Positions 30,478-34,615 of a DNA stretch of 34,615 bases are shown one piece after another. The DNA comes from an uncultured delta proteobacterium. GTDB taxonomy: Bacteria > Myxococcota_A > Polyangia > Polyangiales > Polyangiaceae. Within the stretch, counting starts at the first letter, position 1; each line of letters starts with the position of its first letter. Position numbers and translations under genes: made by a program. The DNA is taken from positions 1 through 34,615 of the forward strand of contig CAIQDA010000005.1 in NCBI GenBank assembly GCA_903870415.1, read 5' to 3'. The notes under the pieces are model-generated. The model did no database searches. It was not told where the DNA came from and saw only the letters and a list, made by a program, of their open reading frames with translations.

Positions 30478-33099
30478 TCAGTTCAGCGTCGGGTCGGGGC
30501 CAACGACGGCACCGGCGTCGTCCGTAACGGGCTCGCCTGTGACGGCGGCAGCGATCTCTGCGGGGACTTCGTCGTCCTTCTCCGCGAGGCGCTCGCAGCC
30601 AACGATGCGTTCGCCTTCGTCGACGCTCATGAGGCGCACGCCTTGGGCGTTGCGTCCCGTTTCGCGAATCTCGTCAACGCGCGTGCGGATAGTCTGGCCG
30701 CGGTCGGTGACGAGCATGACTTCGTCGCCAGGGCCCACGAGCTTGATGTCCACGACGGGCCCGTTGCGGTCCGACGCGTCGATGAGGATGATGCCTTTTC
30801 CGCCGCGATTTTGCAGGCGGAACTCGTCGAGGAGCGTGCGCTTGCCGTAGCCGCGGGCGCAGACTGCAAGCACGTGGTTGCGTTCGCCGTCGGTGGCAGT
30901 GAAGCCCACGACCTCATCGGTCTCTTCGAGTTCGATGGCTTTCACGCCCATGGTGGAGCGGCCGGTCGAGCGAACTTGATCCTCGGAGAAGCGAATGGAC
31001 ATGCCCTGCTTCGTCGCGATGAGGAACTCGTTCGAGCCGTTCGTGAGCGCGGCCGAGAGGAGCGTGTCGTCGCCCTCGATCTTCACGCCGATGATGCCCT
31101 TCTCACGGAAGTTCTCGTACTCGTCGAGTTCGGTCTTTTTGATCTGACCCTTGCGCGTGAGCGTGACGAGGAATTTGCCCTTCTCGATGGTCGGAACGGC
31201 CACGATGGCGGCGATCTTCTCGCCAGCCTCCATGCCCACGAAGTTCACGATGGCGCGGCCCTTCGAGGTGCGCGGCGCGAGCGGGACTTCGTAGACCTTC
31301 TTGACGTAGACCTTGCCTGCGTTCGAGAAGAAGAAGACGTACGCGTGCGTGCTCGCGATGAAGAGCTGCGTGACGAAGTCTTCTTCGCGCGCCTCCATGC
31401 CGATCTTGCCGCGGCCGCCGCGCTTCTGCGCCACGTAGGTCGCCGATGGGGTGCGCTTCAGGTAGCCCGCGTGCGAGATGGTGACGACCATCTCTTCTTC
31501 TTGAATGAGGTCTTCGTCGTCGATTTCCGCGCCTTGCGAGACAATCTCGGTGCGGCGTGGGTCCGAGTACTTGGCCTTGATCTCTTCGAGCTCGCCGATG
31601 ATGACGTCGTAGAGCTTCGTCTCGGACGCGAGGATGCCCTTGAGGTACGCGATGCGTTCGCAGAGCTCGCCGTACTCGGTCGCGAGCTTCTCTTGCTCAA
31701 GGCCCGTGAGCTTCGAGAGGCGCATTTCGAGAATGGCCTTCGCCTGGCGCTCGGAGAGGAAATAGTCGCCGTGCTCCTTCGCGATTTCGATTTCGCTCTC
31801 GGGTCGACCCGCTCGAATGACGAACGCCTCGAGGCCGCGCAGCGGAAGCGCCATCAAGCGTTCGCGTGCGGTTTCCGTGTCCGGGCTCTGGCGAATCGTG
31901 CGCACGACGAGATCGATCTCGGTCGTCGCCATGCCCATGCCTTCAACGAGTTCGCGTTGCGACTCGGCCTCGCGAAGTTCGAAGCGCGTGCGGCGCGTGA
32001 CGACGTCGCGGCGGTGGTCAACGAAGCACTGGAGCGTCTGCTTCAGGTCGAGGACGGCCGGTCGCCCCGCCACAATGGCGAGGTTGATGACGCCGAAGGA
32101 GCGCTGCAAATCCGTCAGGCGGTAAAGCTGGTTGATGACGACCTGCGGAATGACGTCCTTCTTCAGCTCGAGGACGAAGCGAATGCCGTCGCGGTCGGAC
32201 TCGTCGCGGATCTCCGAGATGCCTTCGATGCGCTTCTCTTTGACGCACTCGCCGATGCGCTCGGCGACGCGCGCCTTGTTGACTTGGTACGGGTATTCGC
32301 GGACCACGAGCTGTTCGCGGTCGCCGCGGCCGATGATCTTTTCGACCTCGATGCGCGCGCGCATGACGATGGAGCCGCGACCGGTGCGGTACGCGCTGAG
32401 GATGCCTGCGCGGCCGTAGATGAGCCCCGCGGTCGGGAAGTCGGGACCTGGGATGAAGCCCATGAGGTCGTCGACGGTGCAGTTGGGGTTGCGCACCAAG
32501 TAGATGGCCGCGGTCACAACTTCGTTCAAGTTGTGGGGCGGAATGTTCGTCGCCATGCCGACCGCGATGCCGCCGGACCCGTTCACGAGCAGGTTCGGAA
32601 TGCGCGCCGGAAGAACACTGGGCTCCTCTTCCGAGCCGTCGAAGTTTTCGACGAAGTCGACCGCGTCCTTCTCGATGTCCTGCAAAAGCTCAAGGGCCAC
32701 GCGCGAGAGACGGGCTTCCGTGTAACGGTATGCCGCGGCCGCGTCGCCGTCGATCGAGCCGAAGTTTCCCTGGCCGTCGACGAGCGGGTAGCGCATCGAG
32801 AAGTGCTGGGCGAGGCGCACCATGGCGTCGTAAACGCTCGAGTCGCCGTGCGGGTGGTACTTGCCGAGCACGTCGCCGACGACCTTGGCGCTCTTACGGT
32901 GAGCGACCGTGGGGCCGAGCTTCTGCTCGTACATCGAGTAGAGAATGCGTCGATGCACGGGTTTTAGGCCGTCGCGCACATCGGGGATGGCGCGGCCGAT
33001 GATGACGCTCATCGCGTAATCAAGGTAGCTCGTCTTCAGTTCTTCCTGAATCGAGACAGGGACCTTTTGAAGCGGGACGTTCGAGGTTTCGTTGGCCAT
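30478..33099 (-). CDS. gyrA: DNA gyrase subunit A
   Basis: Breakage-rejoining subunit of gyrase, which introduces negative supercoils. The 873-residue protein has the N-terminal winged-helix and tower domains with catalytic Tyr126 in RYTEARL, and a six-bladed C-terminal DNA-wrapping domain (about 540-840). The GyrA-box Q-K-R-G-G-R-G at 558-564 distinguishes it from ParC. The quinolone region reads [10 protein letters not shown]: Ser87 and Asp91 (E. coli Ser83/Asp87) are the sensitive-type residues. Usual coupling to gyrB is not seen here; nth follows and bamA precedes on the same strand. A short acidic tail closes the protein. Confidence 0.98.
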   Translation of the reverse strand: MANETSNVPLQKVPVSIQEELKTSYLDYAMSVIIGRAIPDVRDGLKPVHRRILYSMYEQKLGPTVAHRKSAKVVGDVLGKYHPHGDSSVYDAMVRLAQHFSMRYPLVDGQGNFGSIDGDAAAAYRYTEARLSRVALELLQDIEKDAVDFVENFDGSEEEPSVLPARIPNLLVNGSGGIAVGMATNIPPHNLNEVVTAAIYLVRNPNCTVDDLMGFIPGPDFPTAGLIYGRAGILSAYRTGRGSIVMRARIEVEKIIGRGDREQLVVREYPYQVNKARVAERIGECVKEKRIEGISEIRDESDRDGIRFVLELKKDVIPQVVINQLYRLTDLQRSFGVINLAIVAGRPAVLDLKQTLQCFVDHRRDVVTRRTRFELREAESQRELVEGMGMATTEIDLVVRTIRQSPDTETARERLMALPLRGLEAFVIRAGRPESEIEIAKEHGDYFLSERQAKAILEMRLSKLTGLEQEKLATEYGELCERIAYLKGILASETKLYDVIIGELEEIKAKYSDPRRTEIVSQGAEIDDEDLIQEEEMVVTISHAGYLKRTPSATYVAQKRGGRGKIGMEAREEDFVTQLFIASTHAYVFFFSNAGKVYVKKVYEVPLAPRTSKGRAIVNFVGMEAGEKIAAIVAVPTIEKGKFLVTLTRKGQIKKTELDEYENFREKGIIGVKIEGDDTLLSAALTNGSNEFLIATKQGMSIRFSEDQVRSTGRSTMGVKAIELEETDEVVGFTATDGERNHVLAVCARGYGKRTLLDEFRLQNRGGKGIILIDASDRNGPVVDIKLVGPGDEVMLVTDRGQTIRTRVDEIRETGRNAQGVRLMSVDEGERIVGCERLAEKDDEVPAEIAAAVTGEPVTDDAGAVVGPDPTLN

Positions 33100-33217
33100 G
33101 GGATCTTGAGCAGCTAGAAAATAGCCTGAAACGATACGGAATCGCTACGGGAACTGAATCAATGAACGACGGAGACGAGAGGGCGCGAGGCTAGGCGATG
33201 GCCAGCAAAACGCGTCC

Positions 33218-34615
33218 TCAGAAGAAGTTGCCGATGGTGAATTCGAAGACGTAGCTCTCCTCCCACGGCATGCGCGTGAGCGGGTAGCCCCATTCGAAGC
33301 GCAGAGGACCGAGCGGCGAGAACCAGCGAACGCCGAAGCCCGTCGACATGCGTGGCGCGAGCAAGCTCGACGCGTCGAAGCAGGGATTGATCTCTTTGGC
33401 GAACTGAGGCGCGGGGGTCGTCTTGCAGTACTGGCCCTCGGTGTTCCACGAGTTGCCCATGTCGAAGAACGTGACGCCGCGGATTCCCACCTTGTCGAGG
33501 ATCGGAAACTCGAACTCGAAGTTCGTGTAAGCCTGGAGATTCCCGCCGATGTTCGCACCCGTCGTGTACGACGCCGAGTTCGGATCGAGGGCGCTTGAGA
33601 GAGGCAATCGCGCGCCGAGGGTGCGCAAACGGTAGCCGCGCACGTCGAGAATGCCGCCGAGGTAGAAGCGGTTGAAGACAGGCACGCCTTGGGTGCTGGG
33701 GCTCGTGATGAGGCCCATTTCCGAGTTGGCTTTGAGAACGAAGCCGCTGCCCGGCTGACCCGAAGCGCCACCGAGGTTGTAATAGAGGCGGCCTGTCCAC
33801 CGGTGACGCAGGAAGAGCAGTTCGCTGCCGAACATTCCCGACGCGAGCTCGGACGAGAGCTGCGCATAGGCGCCGTTGGTTGGAAAAAGCCTGTTGTCGC
33901 GCGTGTCGTAGGTGATGGCGGGACGAAGCGAAACGGTGCGGCCGGCGTTGAAGAGGTTCGCGAGCGGCAGCGACGACGTGGTGCCGTAGGGGCTGCCGAG
34001 AAAGCCCGAACTCGACGGCTGGCTGATGGCGTCCCACTGAAGCGTGCCCGTGACGCCGACGCGGAGCCAAGGCTGCACGATGGCTTGTCCGAGCGTGACC
34101 GAGCCGCCTGTTGAGCGACGGGTGAAGTTCGGGAAGACGTAGATCTGGTCGTAGAGCTCGGTGGAGAGCGACCAGGTGGAGTCGAGAAAGTACGGCTCGA
34201 AGAGGCGAATGTTGACGAGCTGGCGCAGGCTTGAAAGCTGAGCCTGGACCGAAAGCGACTGGCCATTTCCGAGCAAATTCGCTTGCTGAATCTGCGCCGT
34301 GGCAATGAAGCTTTCGAGGGAGCTGAAGCCCGCGCCGACTTGGAACGTGCCTGTCGAGCGCTCGCCCACGTCGAGGACGATGTCGACGACGGACTTGTCG
34401 CGGCCCGCTTCGGTGCTGATGTCCACGCGGTCGAAGTAGCCGAGCGCTTGCACGCGACGCTTTGAGACGTCGAGGGCGGCTTCGGAGAACGGATGACCTT
34501 CTTCGAGTTCAAGCTCGCGGCGAATGACCTTGTCGCGGGTCTTGCCGTTGCCGCGCACTTCGATGCGGCCGACGCGCACGAGCTCGTGGCGGCGAATGGG
34601 GATGAAGACGTCGAC
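33218..34615 (-). CDS. bamA: Outer-membrane assembly factor BamA, 3' part
   Basis: Omp85 protein that folds and inserts barrel proteins into the outer membrane. It runs off the right edge in an open frame, so the 5' end is missing. The visible 465 residues begin in the last POTRA domain (VGRIEVRGNGKTRDKVIRREL through DISTEAGRDKSVVDIVLDV), then the 16-strand barrel. Loop L6 holds the conserved LDVRGYRL, and the C-terminus VFEFTIGNFF ends in Phe. The order bamA then gyrA, with 118 bases between, gives no sign of other envelope genes such as skp or lpxD in the window; they may lie beyond the edge. Confidence 0.95.
   Translation of the reverse strand, partial: VDVFIPIRRHELVRVGRIEVRGNGKTRDKVIRRELELEEGHPFSEAALDVSKRRVQALGYFDRVDISTEAGRDKSVVDIVLDVGERSTGTFQVGAGFSSLESFIATAQIQQANLLGNGQSLSVQAQLSSLRQLVNIRLFEPYFLDSTWSLSTELYDQIYVFPNFTRRSTGGSVTLGQAIVQPWLRVGVTGTLQWDAISQPSSSGFLGSPYGTTSSLPLANLFNAGRTVSLRPAITYDTRDNRLFPTNGAYAQLSSELASGMFGSELLFLRHRWTGRLYYNLGGASGQPGSGFVLKANSEMGLITSPSTQGVPVFNRFYLGGILDVRGYRLRTLGARLPLSSALDPNSASYTTGANIGGNLQAYTNFEFEFPILDKVGIRGVTFFDMGNSWNTEGQYCKTTPAPQFAKEINPCFDASSLLAPRMSTGFGVRWFSPLGPLRFEWGYPLTRMPWEESYVFEFTIGNFF

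Noticed and set aside
30367-32967. Long plus-strand open frame opposite gyrA
   Set aside because: It is an antisense shadow; gyrA on the minus strand is unambiguous.

Overview
The window is high-GC, single-chromosome bacterial DNA that looks like a myxobacterium in the wide sense (phylum Myxococcota, probably class Polyangia). This is an inference from three things seen here: an AgmX/PglI-type protein with the TonB-like tail typical of myxobacteria, a PilZ protein of the Myxococcus paralogous type, and a eukaryotic-like Ser/Thr kinase translationally coupled to a PEGA/TonB receptor. No rRNA, tRNA, insertion sequence, CRISPR array or phage gene was seen.

Positions 1-5.2 kb (+ strand) hold an information-processing block: prs, rplY (long bL25/Ctc), pth, rpsF, rplI, a strong terminator, then dnaB. 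The usual rpsR between rpsF and rplI is missing. Positions 5.3-6.5 kb carry a single-domain ArsA-type ATPase. It converges on a minus-strand era-der GTPase pair (6.6-9.5 kb), in which Era has a basic disordered N-terminal extension of about 170 residues. Divergent from era is a + strand operon (9.6-13.4 kb): a large multi-spanning GT39-like membrane protein, a PilZ protein and a small SCP2-like protein. From a good sigma70-type promoter follow rpsP, khpA, a hairpin terminator or attenuator, rimM, trmD and a SPOUT RNA methyltransferase (13.5-16.05 kb). rplS is not next to them.

Positions 16-20 kb are accessory-like: a class I methyltransferase (- strand), a possible 36-codon Cys-containing ORF coupled to a Pro/Ala-rich unknown protein, a terminator, a 446-base gap and the AgmX-like protein. 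Positions 20.1-28.4 kb are all on the - strand. Read in the direction of transcription, they are an outer-membrane-barrel-like protein, a Ser/Thr kinase, a TPR-PEGA-TonB-receptor fusion (4-base overlap with the kinase), a two-domain ArsA ATPase lacking all three metalloid cysteines, and a TrmN6-like methyltransferase. Positions 28.5-34.6 kb are queG (+), then nth, gyrA and the 3' part of bamA (all -).

Two signals stand out beyond the gene list. One is the near-palindromic 11-mer TGCAGARTGCA. It occurs five times (one further copy has a single mismatch), mostly between genes, and lies upstream of both ArsA-type ATPase genes and across the start codon of the AgmX-like gene. The other is the kinase / PEGA-TonB receptor / Cys-less ArsA cluster, a plausible envelope signalling or transport module with no arsenic genes nearby.
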